Assembly (NCBI GenBank): GCA_020466095.1
Contig: CM035808.1
Location: 27,991,345-28,055,344 of the forward strand
Origin: Chlorops oryzae
Taxonomy: Eukaryota > Arthropoda > Insecta > Diptera > Chloropidae
Reading direction: 5' to 3'
Length of the DNA: 64,000 bases
The notes under the pieces: model-generated
The model's database searches: none
The model's input: only the letters and a program-made list of their open reading frames with translations
What the model was told of the DNA's origin: nothing
Shown here: positions 1-12,800 of the stretch, piece by piece
How positions within the stretch are numbered: the stretch's first letter is position 1
How the letters are laid out: each line of letters opens with the position of its first letter
Made by a program: the position numbers and the translations under genes

Positions 1-2740
1 AAAATTCATTTTAGAAACATTCGCAACGGTAATAAATATGTTTTTTCGTTACTTTTTACCGTGAAACTCATATATGAGTGCGAGAACGCAATTTACACAC
101 CGCATACATCACATCATCCGATTGCGAAGGATACAGGATACGACAGAGCGCAACAATAAACAACGAATGTGAGGAGATGTTGTCATGCATGCGGCATGCC
201 CAAAAAAAGGGTTGAGAGCAAGGTGAGCTGTATGCAACACATATGGTTGAAGACGAACGGCGAACGATTTTCGAAAAAGCAACTCTGAGTTCGTGCAATT
301 TAACCCTTTCGTTACGCATATGCTTGAATGTGTTGATCGGATGGTGGCAATGATGATGAGCTTATGTGAAGCGAGGAGAAGCGTATGCTCGTACTGGTAT
401 GCCAATTGAACGTGTACGGAAAGTAATGAAGTGAAAAGTGCTAATAAATTTATTTTGTGGAATTGAAAAAGGGGGAAAATTCCTCACGAAAAATAAAGAT
501 AGCATTGCTATTGTCGACTTGTGCCGAGTCGGTAGCTTCAAGTGTTTGTAAATATTCCCGTTGACAATGCGAAAAAGTATTTCAATCGATTTCTTCGAGT
601 TGAATGAAAGGATCTTTAAGATTCCGTTGAAGAACTTTACTTAAGATAAATAAACTCAAGTTTAAATATCCCCTAATCTGCAGTCCCTCAAAAAGCTAAG
701 TTAGCACATTTTAAACTGGCAATTATTCAATGAAGGAGATCAACAATGGAGATACCTAAATTTACTTTGCCATCCTTTTAAAAGCCTTACTACCAAACGT
801 ACGAGACCTTTTAGGAAGTGCTGGACAGACTTTGAGTTCGTAGTAGACCATGTTCCTAGACAATTCAGACGATTAAAATTAAATTAAGACCCCCGACGAT
901 CGATGAATCGACCATCAAGGGACAGAAAATTAGTTTTTATTAATTAAAAAAAAATTTACTATAAAAAAGAGGGCCTTTGAAAATAAATACGTCCTACTTC
1001 CAACAAACCTGCTGCCATAGTCGGCATCTCTCGAGGCAATTACATCATTGTTTCATAAGAAGGAAATTCTACAAGTACAGGAGGAATCTCTAGAGTCTAC
1101 AAAATGCTTCAAGCACCCACTAAGCGTACCCATTTTCATTATGTGCTCAGTTTTTCAAGCTTTTCTCTAAAAAAAAAGGTGCCAATTAAAAACTTAAGGA
1201 AAGTCAAAACATAAAAGCGAAAAAGGCAAAAGACCAGCCTAGAAAGGGCTCTCGAGTACATGCGATGTCTCGGTGGCAAGAAAGACTCCAAGAAACAATA
1301 AAAGATAATTCGCATCAAAAGGAATTGCCCTACTTGTCACTCCTTGGTGTTGTCGATTTTTTCCTGCTCACCCTCGCTATCTCTCTTTGAACTTTTTTCC
1401 ATGAAAAATTGTAAGGAAATTCCATTAGCAGGACTACCACAATCAGCCGCTTTTCTGAGCAAAGTGCATTTGCCGCATTCATCTGTGTTGAGGCAAGAAA
1501 AAACTCTGCCAGTTGAATAGGCCGTCGAGGAACTTTTAAGTAGCTCCATCAATGAGAGCAGGCAGCCTTCGTCATTGAAAGACTCCTTTTGACCGTAAGA
1601 GCACGTTTTTCAAAAGAAAGAATGAAAAACAAAACCCTTCGATGGTGTTAGGCGGAAGGTTAAGGGCTTATAACGCCATGAAGTATGCAATGAAATTAAA
1701 CAAATGGCTGAAATCTTGTGAAGTACTAATTAGACTTGATGGCCTCCATTACGAAGGATTCAAAATTTTTTTTTTTTTCTCCAAAGCGAGGAACTTTGAC
1801 GTATCGATTGAGTTTTAAATTTGAAATTTCCTCGAGCAACTTTATATTCCACTGAAATTATTATGAACTTCAAGTTTCCTGCTACCCCTTTGTTTGTTGT
1901 ATTATCTGTAGGTACAAGTAGTTTATTGTAGGAAAAGCGTGCAGCAGAAAGGAATCTAATTAACAGTTTTCCATTGAGTGCGCAAATTACTGCAAGAAAT
2001 GACAACCGTGTCTCTCTCTCTCCCTCTCTCTCTCCTCTTTCTCTCTCTCTCTCCTCTCTCTCTCCTCTCTTCCTCTCTCTCTCTCTCTATCTTTCTCTCT
2101 CTCTCTCTGTCTGAGGAACAGAAAGTTTGAGGGACGAGTCGAGTTGCCTTCGAAGCAAGTTTTCAGACAATGTCAGACGTGGAGATGTCAGCCTACAAAG
2201 CGTTGGTAGTCCCGCTGTTGTCCTCATTTTGTTAGCCTTACCCTGTGGCAAGCAGTGGGTTAATTTTCTCAAAAGAACTAGTACATTTACTAGAATTATC
2301 AGAACTAGTGCAACTATTGGTGAAACTTCCACCATATTTATGCCATATATCAATGGTTAGGTCGGGACATTTGAATACGCAAGAAGAAGAAGAATTTTAA
2401 ATTTTTTCATTTTCATTTTCCTTGCAGCATGTGAAACTAAAGTTTTTCTAGAATTTCACCAATCAAAAAGTCAACAATTTTAATCATTCGACATTTTGAG
2501 CGCATTTTAAACCTTAATATCGATGAGAGTGAATAAAAATGTAGAAATATCCTATAGGACAAAACGAAAAACCCGAAGAATCAGTAATTTCAAATCATTA
2601 GTTTTTAACTAGTGCCAATGTATCCAATTGCCACCCAACGAACTAGTGCTATACTGGTGCAAACTGCACTAGCGCTTTTCTATACATATTTTATGCTAAT
2701 TCTATACGGATTTTTATATAGATTGGGGTATGGAAAAGAA
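1..2740. other. Non-coding stretch upstream of the first Vsx exon in the window
   Basis: I see no exon with convincing protein similarity here. The stretch is probably 5' intron or upstream sequence of Vsx, because the exon at 9,687 begins with a splice acceptor in mid-codon, so earlier Vsx exons lie further upstream. The only clear structures are a CT microsatellite near 2.0-2.1 kb and a scatter of ACTAGT hexamers from 2.27 kb onward. Confidence 0.5.
2011..2112. repeat. (CT)n microsatellite
   Basis: About 100 bases of almost pure pyrimidine CT repeat with interspersed CCT and TTT interruptions. On the minus strand it reads as GA repeat, the type bound by GAGA-factor-like proteins in flies; any regulatory role here is only possible, not shown. 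Confidence 0.9.
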
Positions 2741-2748
2741 CTAGTACT

Positions 2749-3160
2749 CAGAGCCGTAGCTAGGCATGTTCAGGCGGTGCGGTGCACGGGGGCCGCCGGC
2801 TTTGAGGGGCCCCCGAAGATATTCTTTTTTTTTAGAAATCATTTCAAAGTATGAGGTAGAAAAGATCGTCGATAATATTTTTATTACATTGTATAAAATT
2901 GGTTTTACTTTTTTATGGAAGAGAAAGGGAAAGAAAAGGAATTAAAAGGAATCAAAAAAAAAAAAATGAAAATCTGACTTCGCCTCAGACATCGAGAAGC
3001 ATTTTCCAATTCTGTTTCCAATTTTCGCACGATTTTTGAACCTTTTTTTAATACACTTCGAAAAAGCTTTGAAATCGCGTTTTTTTGTTTGGAAATTCAA
3101 TTTCAAGGGCCCCTTAGGAAATCATGCACCAGGGCCCCCGAGACCTTTGCTACGGCTCTG
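2749..3160. mobile_element. hAT-type MITE (family with CAGAGCCGTAGC ends)
   Basis: The element starts CAGAGCCGTAGC and ends GCTACGGCTCTG, a perfect 12-bp terminal inverted repeat. It is flanked on both sides by the exact 8-bp duplication CTAGTACT (2,741-2,748 and 3,161-3,168). Length 412 bp, with GC-rich arms (runs of GGGCCCCC) and an A/T-rich centre and no coding capacity. Ends of the CAG..CTG form and an 8-bp duplication are diagnostic of the hAT superfamily, so it was presumably moved by a transposase encoded elsewhere. Confidence 0.93.
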
Positions 3161-3168
3161 CTAGTACT

Positions 3169-4560
3169 GGTGCCTTTTGCTCGAGTAAATCACTAGTTAC
3201 ACTTGCTGCAGGGTTGCTAGGAAACTACGTCTGTATGGACGTCCATAAATACTCATTTAAGCTCATAAAGAGGCAATCGTGGCAAAAAAAAAAAACTCAA
3301 AGAGAAACTTATTGTAAAAAGCAACAATGAGAAAGAAGTGTTTTTGTTGCCTGAACAGTGGAAATTAAGGACATATGAAGGGTCTGCTTCAGGGATCGGA
3401 AAAGGGTTTTTTTCCTTTTTTAAAGAAGGCTAAGCTCAAAGTTAAGGAAACGCACTTTTCACTTTATAAAATTTACCTCAACAGAAAGCACTAAGATGGC
3501 ATAACTAGATTTTAAGGTCCTTTAAACATGAATTATATATGTGTATATAAATATAAGTATGTAGCCAGCATACATACATACATATTAATCTGTCGTAGAT
3601 ATCATTCATAGAGCGAGCTCGCCGACAGGCTCCTCTCTTCCTTTAATATTTTAAATAAATATTTATTTAAGATGATTGTGATTATTTCGGTCTTATGAAG
3701 TTTAAAGGATCTAGGTTGAAAATTTTTAGCGCCGCAACATAATTAAATCCAAAAAATACCAAAACAAAAAAAGATTATGCGTTAAACGTTTAAAATTAAA
3801 AAATTGAGACCTTATTTTTTCATCATTTGAGAAAATCGTAACCCAATACGGAAAAAAGTGCACTTAAAATAATAGAAAAGGGACACAAAAAGTACCGATC
3901 CGCAGACAAATCTTCAGACAAGTTCGTTGGGAAATGTTTTTCCGCTTAATTTCGTATATCGAATTTCAAATGAGAGAGTGATTGAGCGCTGATTTGCGTT
4001 TTCCGGGTGTCATTGACGAGAGAAGTTGGCTCCCTGTCCTCGGCGAGTGCAGCATCTTTAAACATCTGGAGATCTGTGTGCATTGCGATGTAGAGTTTTC
4101 TTTTCACTTCTGGAGAAACTCATCACTTGTCATATTTTGAATTGCTACTTCTTTCATGGACTCACTTGTTAGCTCTGTGGCGATGGAGGTTGTTCTTCTA
4201 TTCTTCATTTATTTAATGATTTGCTTAATAGAGTTATTTTGGTAGTACATTCCAGATATTGTCTGGAATTGATTCTGTTAGAAAAATGACCTTAAAACTT
4301 GGAATAGCTCCGACTAAAAAAGAAGCAGGATAGTTAAAACACACAGGAATCGTGCTTAGGGAAATAAATTGAAATGAAATAGAAATGGAATTACCTAAAG
4401 CAAATCAGAGTGACAAACTTAGTCTGTTCTATGAACCAAAAAATTTAATAAATATTCAGTTGCCATCCTCGCCATAGCTTTTGTAAGTCTTTCAGGTATC
4501 CACATGACTGATTAGTGTAGGAGTGCAGTACGCAGTGATTGAATTTCGAAATGAGTTGTA
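3169..4560. other. Non-coding, no recognised feature
   Basis: A/T-rich sequence with short TACA/TATA microsatellite tracts near 3.54-3.59 kb and no exon or transposon ends that I can define. Confidence 0.5.
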
Positions 4561-5070
4561 GCTACCCTTCAGTCCGCGGAGCTACTTCCGAGCTAAAGAA
4601 ATCGCTAGCTACCGGGTTGTGGGGGGTAGTTCCTCGTCAATCTACTTTGAATGTTTTTCAGCGGAGAATTTAACACGGCGAAGTCCTAGGCGGTAGGCAA
4701 TCGCCACCGCTTCGCTTACCTTTAGCACCTCAAATAGGTACCCCCAAGTAGGCATTCACTTCGCTGATACCAAGTAGGTTGCTATTTCAGTGGGGCTTCT
4801 ACTAAATGGGCCTGACAATATCTGCTCGAAAAGTAAGACAAAATCGTCAAGTCGGCAGCACTGAATAAAAGCAAAATATACAGCAAAAGAATCGAAAAAA
4901 CAAGAGGGATAATTTTTGCTTTTGTTTTTAGTGTAGCAGTTGTCATATTTCGTACTTGCTATAGATTACACGCAACCCTACTTTGGGTTAGTGATATAGG
5001 TACCAACGAGTAGGTATCGAAATGGTTAGCCCAAATACGGCAATAGCCACTTTCCGTACTGAAGGGTAGC
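4561..5070. mobile_element. MITE of unassigned superfamily, GCTACCCTTCAGT ends
   Basis: Terminal inverted repeat of about 14-17 bp: GCTACCCTTCAGT at the left and its reverse complement ACTGAAGGGTAGC at the right, 510 bp apart. The interior contains repeated AAGTAGG and TAGGTACC motifs and no open reading frame of note. I do not find a convincing target-site duplication, so the superfamily is left open. Confidence 0.6.
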
Positions 5071-5784
5071 ACTCAAAACATCATGACTGTTTGTCATTCA
5101 CTGCACTTCGTAGACAGTTTGGACCCCTTCAAAATTACTCCTCCATGCTTAGCAATAGTTAAAATCTTCACAAAATCTCCTTAAGTCAGTATCTTATCTT
5201 CTTTAAAGTTTATGTTCGACATGAATCAGTAACGTCCTACGAGTATATTCCCTTTTCATACACAAAGAAGAACATTTTCTAAAGCAGTGCTTTGATCCTC
5301 TTTCACTGTTGTTCACCCGATGATCAAATCCTCAATTAGAGCTAGTAAGAGACCAGTCCAACAGTCCACTTAAAAAAAATGCCTTCGCTTAAGTAATATT
5401 ACCCAAATCCAATGCCAGTTTAGCACTACCAGCGCCCTGGGCGAGATTTCTTCGACAACCGCAATTTAGGGAACGCAGTAGTAAGCTTTAAAAACGCTCC
5501 TTTATATCCGGCGCCCTGAGAAGCTGTCCACCCGTTTCCTACCCAAATGCCGCTACTGCTCAAAAAGCAACTGTTGATGAAGTATAAAATTATCGGGAAA
5601 GATAAGGACAAAGAAGGAAAAAACAGTATATACTTATAGCAAATAGAATAGTTTCAGTGGAAATATTCTTATGGTTAGTCCTCAAAGGACTTTGGACGCA
5701 ATTGTATGCAAACGGACTTAAGGATTTCAAAGGATTTCATTTTCTTTTTCTGGTTAAGATATGATGATATGCTATATTAATGAT
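5071..5784. other. Non-coding, no recognised feature
   Basis: Unique-looking A/T-rich sequence between two MITEs. The longest open frames have no recognisable similarity. Confidence 0.5.
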
Positions 5785-6025
5785 CAGGGCTTGGATTTTG
5801 TTGCTTTTAAAATTTTAAAGCATACTTTAAAGGGCAAACATTTTTCTCACCAACATTTTGCGCATAAGTTTAGCAAAGTTGAACTTCAACTCGCTTTTCT
5901 AACTTCAACAAAATTCATATTGAAGTCAAAAATCGATTTGAATCTTAACTTTATGTGAGTTGAACAAAATTTTTACCCCATAAAGAATGCTTTCAATTTT
6001 TAAAAGCAAAAAAATCCGAGCCCTG
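5785..6025 (+). mobile_element. MITE, CAGGGCTYGGATTTT family, copy 1
   Basis: Begins CAGGGCTTGGATTTTG and ends with the inverted version AAAATCCGAGCCCTG, about 241 bp. A second, degenerate copy in opposite orientation lies at 44,732-44,975 and shares the interior (the region around AAAATCGATTTGAATCTTA). CAG..CTG ends suggest hAT, but the flanking 8-mers match only partly (TTAATGAT versus GTACTGAT). Confidence 0.7.
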
Positions 6026-6929
6026 GTACTGATCTTTCTATATACATATATTCATACAAAAAGAAATTCAATTTAAAGTTATGTTTTCTTTGGTTAGAGG
6101 AAGCAAAGCGTACTTTTTCTACACTGAGCGAACGTTACCATGATTTTTTTAAAAGGGCGCATTGTTATTCACAGTCCTTTTGATTTTTCGAGCAGAACAA
6201 AAATTTCAAAAGGAAAATGGTTGAGTCAACAACATTTTTGGTTGGATTGAAAGGATATATGTTTAATTACATTTCTTTTCGTTCGGTATAAATTCTCATT
6301 TGTTTTATAAAATAAGACATATGGGCATTTCCACCGAAAGGTCCACTGCACAAAAAAACTAAAAGTTCTTGAAACCATTTTGTTTTACCATATTTTTATA
6401 AGGAAGCAATCATATTTAACTAATTTAAAAACACTTTACCTTTATTCATATCCCATTTCGAGATATTCGAATGCAAAGTCGAGCAAATGAAAATTTTCTT
6501 AATTAGAGATTTTACTGCATGTTTAGTTTTGATCAAAATTTCATAAATGGAGACATTATGCATTGATTTTTGGCCTCATAATTCTTTCTAGGGGTACAAA
6601 GAGTCAAAAAAGAATGCATAGGAAACTATGCAATCGAAAATAACGGTACATTTTTCATTTTCATTATTGCATTTTTCGATGTCCCGTGCGACATGAAAAA
6701 AAACAACACTTGTTATCATAGCATCGAAAGTAGTTGAAGTAGGCTCACCAAATTTTGATTCCAAACAGCGACTTAGTATACAATTAAAACAATTAAAAAA
6801 TCGCAGCAAAATCAGAAGATTCGAGATCGTAATCTAACACTTAAAGTTTGTCCCGTGCGACATCGTAAGTATGAAATTAAAAAAAATTATTAATAAATGA
6901 TTTTATTAAACAAATAGGATGTTCCTCAG

Positions 6930-7294
6930 TAGAATGGAATTTTTTTGCAAGCTCACATGGAAAGGGAGCCGTCGATGGAGTCGGAGCAGTAATTAAAAGG
7001 AAAGTCTGGCAGATAACAAAATCTAAAAATTTTGTTATACCCGATGCATTTTCTTTTTATCAATGTGCACAACAAAGCATAAATGGGATTCAAATATATT
7101 ATATGCCATCCGATGAAATCAAAAAGCAAGAAATGTCCTACAATTTTGACGAAAAATGGCGCGAAGTAAGAAGCATTCCAGGGATATCCCAGTTGCACTT
7201 CTTTTGTTGCGATGGTGTATATATAAAAGCAGCAAGAACTGCTTATTCGGAAAAACAAACTGTTTCTGTTATTCCTGATAACACTTCCACTTAA
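6930..7294 (+). pseudogene. C-terminal exon of a mobile-element protein with an SHGKGAVDGVG motif
   Basis: Read from an acceptor (TTCCTCAG, ending 6,929) the frame is open to a TAA at 7,292-7,294. It gives about 120 residues beginning with a WNFF-A-SSHGKGAVDGVGAV-KR-VW motif near residues 4-28, then FCCDG and a polar tail. From memory, the HGKGAVDGxG signature recurs in uncharacterised arthropod and hydrozoan transposon proteins; no biochemical role is known to me. A good donor (GTAAGT at 6,865) gives a 65-bp intron joined in frame to an exon ending KVCPVRH, which is open back to about 6,779. AATAAA follows at 7,334-7,339. The upstream coding part is missing or decayed, so I call it a pseudogene or partial gene. 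Confidence 0.55.
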
Positions 7295-7333
7295 TTTTTT
7301 TTTATTATTGTATTAAATGGTACAAAACACCTC

Positions 7334-7339
7334 AATAAA
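7334..7339 (+). terminator. Polyadenylation signal AATAAA of the element gene
   Basis: Canonical AATAAA 40 bases past the stop codon of the mobile-element exon, the expected spacing for its own 3' end. Confidence 0.5.
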
Positions 7340-7847
7340 TACATTAAATTTTTCTTTTTTAATTTAAAAAAATTTTTGCTCATGTTATTTATGTATAATT
7401 TCGTAAAAAGAGCAACAAAAAAGCAAAAATATCACTCTGGAAAAAAATGTCCCGTGCGACATGTCCCATGCGACCGAGATTAAAACTAAATTTAAAAGAA
7501 AGTATAAATCGGATTTGAGTAAAATCAAAGCCAGTTTTAAGGGATATCTATGCCCCACATTCTAAAATTTATCCTATCAAAATATTGAGTCAGGTTTCGC
7601 TGAAATCGGCATTTGAATTGTTGCCCCCGAAAAAAACTTCTGTTTTTGTCCCGTGCGAATGCCTTGCTTTTCTACAATTATTTTGAAAACTGAAATCTGG
7701 CCAAAATCAACCTTGGCACCAATTATAGGGCTAATAAAGATCTATAAGTTAAGCCACTCGTCAAAATGAAAAACCGTTATATTTTGACTTTTTTCTAGTT
7801 TAAATGCGTACGATTGTCCCGTTCGACATGAATGGAAATGCCCATAT

Positions 7848-9686
7848 AAGATATGTATTCATCTTAGAACGTTTTAAGCATTGCGAAAGCAGTCACGACA
7901 ACGGAGTGACCAAGTCGGATGAAGTTCATCCGATGGCTATTTTTTGGGGTTATGTTCTGCAGAGGGCTCTGTGGGCATTTGCTTTGAACTTTGAATGAAT
8001 TTGTTATGACATTTCTTCTTGTATAGATATTTAAAAAATTTTTTTCTTATTTTAAAAATTATCTTGTTATTTCAATTATGTCCGTGGTTAGTTCAACAAT
8101 TTACATTTAAATCCATTTTTGAAAAATATCATGTCAATTCGACCTGAAATATGGTTGATTCAAAAGGAAAATCTTTATTTTTTTCAACAAGAAAAATTGT
8201 TAAATTAAAAATATTCCTTGTTGAAGCCGTTTTGTATGTTTTTCCTTTTGATTTAACCAGTTTTCTGGTTGATTTTTTTCTCAGTGTATGTCAAAAGCAT
8301 TTGCAAAGGCTGCTTGCTCTCTTTTTTAATGGAACAAATCATATAAATAAAGCTTTGCTGTTCACGTATTTCTCCCTACTCACATATTCATGACCCAAAG
8401 AAATGAGCAAATGTGTTTGTGCTTTTAGTCTCAATATAAATAAATGTGAATGCCGAATATCCTTAATTAACAATTTGAAATAAAACGAGTTAATTTCAAA
8501 GTCTGCAAAGAAAAAGCCAAAAGTTCATGCATGCATGCATTATTTATGGCTCACAAAAATTCCGAAAGGATCTCATGCGCCCATGTCCTGACGCGACACA
8601 TGTCGAAAGAGTGCTCTCGCAAATGTGAATATATGTGGCAGAAAAAAGAGAGAGAGAGAGAAAAAAAACAAGAAAAGCTGTATTAAAGCAGATCCAACTC
8701 AACGAAAGCCACCCACACATATTAGCAATTAAAATTTCCGCAGTTAATTACTTTGGGCTCGAGCAAAGCATTATAGCATATAAAAGATCTAAGGAACTAG
8801 ATGTGCTCGTATACATGGTTACGTTCGTACATATATGTATATGTGAATTCAAAATGGTGCAGTCACATTTAGATGGAAAAAAGGCTACTCAGACATAGGA
8901 TGAACAAAGCCAGAAGCAGAAAATAAAAACTCAGACTAGATTTCTAAGCATATTTCCGGGCTCATCCCCGCGACTCCTTAGAAATGCGCATGAAATCCGT
9001 TTTTTTTTTTTTTTGCTTTTTTGCTGTGTTTGAGCAAATTTAATTAGGAAATCCTTCTAATTTGCTCAAAAACCCATGAAAAATGTTAACGTACGCCATT
9101 TTAGTAAGCCATATGCGCACAAGCTACATACAAGCGTGTGTTTGTATGTAGTTGGCGGGTATATAGGCACCACTGCCTCTGGTGTATCGTATACATTTTC
9201 TGTTGGTTGGCAATTTAATGCTGTGCTTGCTTTTAGGTCCAACTGTGCCAAAGCAAACGGTACTGAAACCACGCATCACTGCTCCAAAATGACTAATTCG
9301 TAATGGGTGGTAGTGGGTAAAATGGAATTGCTATTTTGTGAGGTCGTTTGGTGGTTGAATGCACGTTCTTTTTCACTTTTTTGGTTGAGGTTTTTTTTTA
9401 CGAAGAGGCAAAGGCCAAAGGGTGAACAATTTTATGAAATGAGAAAATTGTCTAAAATACGAAAATAAAGCATATTCATTGCTATGTCAACAGAGGAACT
9501 CTGAAGGTTCTTCAGAAAGAGATTCGAAGGGAAATGTACCTATGTACTCTAAAAGGCAATTGTATATGGAAATCTTTTAAAAAACGAAAACATTTAAAGC
9601 TATCTTAAGATATACAGAAATTAATTCATTGTAAGTTATATCCTTTTTTTTTGCTCATTCCACACTCGCATGTCCTTCTTTTTTAG
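7848..9686. other. Non-coding, with a CACTGAG-ended repeat remnant and (GA)n tract
   Basis: At 8,150-8,288 there is a sequence rich in AAAAGGAAAA and TTGATT that ends CTCAGTGT. An ACACTGAG with similar interior words lies at 6,121. The two could be the outer ends of one element into which the 6,319-7,847 element inserted, but this is weak. A short GA repeat lies near 8,647. Otherwise this is intron sequence leading to the Vsx acceptor. Confidence 0.45.
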
Positions 9687-9895
9687 GTCCTCTCGGGCAC
9701 AAAGATTTCACCATCGATGGCATAAATGGTTTTGGTCCGAAGAAGAAAAAGAAAAAACGCCGTCACAGCCGCACGATCTTCACAAGCTATCAATTAGAAA
9801 AACTCGAAGAGGCCTTTAAGGAAGCACATTATCCTGACGTTTACGCGCGAGAAATGCTATCGTTGAAAACCGAATTACCTGAGGATCGCATTCAA
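9687..9895 (+). CDS. Vsx: Vsx exon: first 46 homeodomain residues
   Basis: Acceptor CTTTTTTAG ends at 9,686 and donor GTGAGT starts at 9,896. The exon enters with two bases of a split codon and encodes 69 full codons. After a short linker and KKKKKKRR, the homeodomain begins at about 9,758 with [12 protein letters not shown], including Phe8, Leu16 and Phe20, and stops after RIQ (position 46). Confidence 0.96.
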
Positions 9896-12800
9896 GTGAG
9901 TAAGGCTCAAAAATATGCACAAAAAAACTGAGAAGAAAAAAAAAAACACTGAACTCCGTAATTCAATACTTTTGAGTTATTTTTTTTTTATTTTATTAAA
10001 TGTGCGCAAAATAGATTTAAGCCGTCCTGTTAGTTAATGAATTAATGATTTAATTACCTGAAAAATTCCATCGGAAGAAAGGAGCATCAATCAGTAGAAG
10101 TGTAGGAGACACTGCAACAAATTCAAGAGAAGAAAGATCGAAATTCTTTGGGATCTTTCGTTGAGATATTAGAAGCCATAGAACATTATTATTCCAAAGC
10201 ATTCAATCATCATCTGGGCCTCGAAATGTTGGATGCGTTCAATATGAGTCCTTTCTAGTACGCACATTGGGAAACAAAATGAAATTTTTGACAGAAAATT
10301 CAGATAGTTAAAATACGGTTTATTGATTGTACAAGAGACGCAACTTGGACTTTCTGATATTTCGATAGAAAAAATGTTTTGTTACCATGGAACTCAAGCG
10401 GAATAGAGCAAAACAGTTCCTATCGCAAGTTTTTATTGTAATTTCTGACAGTGTTTAGACCGAAAGACCAATTTAACAGAGGCATATAATGCTTAAACTT
10501 AATATACATAAAATCCTTGTTAAATTTGGTGGCCAAGAAGGAACCATGAAGGCCTCTAGTGTTGACTCGTTTCTCTATACTTGAGCATTAAGGGTCGTAG
10601 TCTTCAACTCGGTTTAATAACTTCGAAATTTTAAATTCTTTTAGTCTCCATACCAGTTTAACTCAATCCAATACCTTTGCTATTTTTGAACCTTTCAAAA
10701 ATGTTCATATAAAATTAATAAGCTTGTCTTAAACTCTGTTGGTTAGTGTAGCTGCCACCAAAGGTGACAACACTCAGGCCTCACATAGGCACTCTGTGAT
10801 ACCACGGAAAAGGGGAAACAAATAGCATGTTTCCACATAGTGCATTAACTATATGCATTAAAGTTAACGCATATAGTTAATCACTGTCGTTTCCACTTGC
10901 GGACTGTGCATTAACTAATCAGCTGATTTCGTCGGAAGCTTCTGTAAAAAAAGTGAAAAATACCCCTTTCTTATATTTTGCTAGATATAAACGATATATG
11001 GATATATTACAATCTTCATTTGATTTCAATGTGTGAAATAGCTTAAATATTTTTACTTATTCCTTGGACTTTCCATTTTCAATTTGATTTTTATTTCAGC
11101 GGTTCTTTTGATTTGACAGAACGGTTGTTATTTTACGTACTTTTCTATTCAGGGGTGCAATTTTTCGTACTTTTTGCAAACAAGTCGAAATGCAACCATG
11201 CTCTTTTATCTGCGTTAAATTTTAATGCATGCATTATTGAGGTGATTAACTTGACATTTTTGTATGGGTAATCACATTTTTAATCATGCGTTAACGAGGT
11301 ACCTAATGCAGGTAATTGAGTTAATGCACTATGCGGAAACATGCTTAAAGAAGAACAGAAATAAAAAAAACGACACCACTTACATCGACGCCCGAGCTGG
11401 GAGTTGAACCCGCATTGTAAGTTGGCATCTCAACCAACTACAATCAAAATCCTCAAATATTTTTAACTGGGTTCAGCTGAACAAAAGATATTTTAGGTCG
11501 TAGTGCACTTACAGCCTTGGTAATAATAATAATAATAACTAGGTTCAAGACTATGAGCCTAAATGAAAATATCCGTATAAGAAACACTGGCCTAGCAGGT
11601 ATGAGGCTAATTTTTTTTTTTTTTATTTTTTCTCTTGATTTGGATATATGTATGTAAGTACCTAGAGCAAACTGTAATGATTGAATAATTGATTTCCAAT
11701 TAGAAATTTTTTTATTTTAAATATTTTCATTTATATGAAGGACATAAATGAGTTGTTTAATTCACTTGAAACAAAAATAATATCAAAGTCGATTTCGGTG
11801 AATCCAAATCAAATTCGTTTATCACATACGAGAATCTTTTTTCAGTGTATTCTTATAACGCCTTCTTATGTTCGCCGAGTACAAGCTCCTATACTTTATG
11901 TTTGTAAATTCTTTTCTTCGTTTTTATGTACTTACAATTGATATCATCTCAGGTGTCTGCTATTGGCAAAACATGTTTTTCTTGGCACGAAGGCCAGCCC
12001 TTGCTGGTCGACCGGTTTCCGTTCTACTTAATTCCTGAAGCGTCTTCCTTTCAACGAATTTTGCGATTTTTATAAAAATGTTTGGATTTATTTAGTTTTG
12101 ATTTTCACACTTCAACTGAATGCAGCGGATGCAAATATTTGTATTATTAATTCCGAGCTTTCATAAAGTGTCAAAAAAATTATGTGAACTCATGCGCACG
12201 ACAATGGAGTGAGTGTGACTTAAAAAATAAATTTAAAAAAAAAAACTAAAAATAAAAATTGGAAATTCCTTCATATCAACGCAACGTAATTAAGTAATTT
12301 AAATTAACGAAAACCAGCAACAAAAACAACAAGAAAAAAGATCCCGCTAACAATAGCTTCATTATTCAATTACGAATACACCAGCGGGAGGCTGGCATGG
12401 TAAAAGCTTTCATTAAATATTCATTCCATGAAATGCTTTTTAATTTTTTTCCTTTCGATTTTTTTCTCGTTTTTCTGCAAACGTTTGCGATTTTATAATT
12501 AATCATTTTAATGGCCGATTTGAGGATATTCATATATGCATGTGTGTGTGTGTATGAATCCTGTGAGTATGTTTGCTCTTCTACATAGTATGCCTATGGT
12601 ATGCAGATATGTTGACGCTAAGAACAATTGCCATGAAAATTGCCACCCTTAAGTTCTTGTTCGGAGTGTGCGGTTTCACGTCTGGATAATACAATTGCAC
12701 GGTTATGCATTATGATGGCTGCCCTTGGATTATTATGAGCGATATGAAGTGACGTTTATGGCAGTCGCAGTCGATTTCTTTTGTCTTTATTTTTTTTATT

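Larger units (their letters stand above)
6319..7847 (+). mobile_element. Unclassified DNA transposon-like element with repeated TGTCCCGTGCGACAT motif
   Basis: The segment is bounded by inverted 15-mers, ATATGGGCATTTCCA at 6,319 and TGGAAATGCCCATAT ending at 7,847; AAGA occurs just outside both ends and may be a target duplication. It contains six direct copies of a 15-bp motif, TGTCCCGTGCGACAT or near versions, at about 6,680, 6,849, 7,448, 7,462, 7,646 and 7,815. It also contains the spliced 3' part of a mobile-element protein gene (exon 6,930-7,294) followed by AATAAA at 7,334. I cannot assign a superfamily. The ends, motif array and protein exon together suggest a relic or internally deleted autonomous element rather than a MITE. 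Confidence 0.6.

Noticed and set aside
1337..1552. Cysteine-containing 71-codon minus-strand frame (NTDECGKCTLLRK)
   Set aside because: No acceptable splice sites or neighbouring exons and no known domain.
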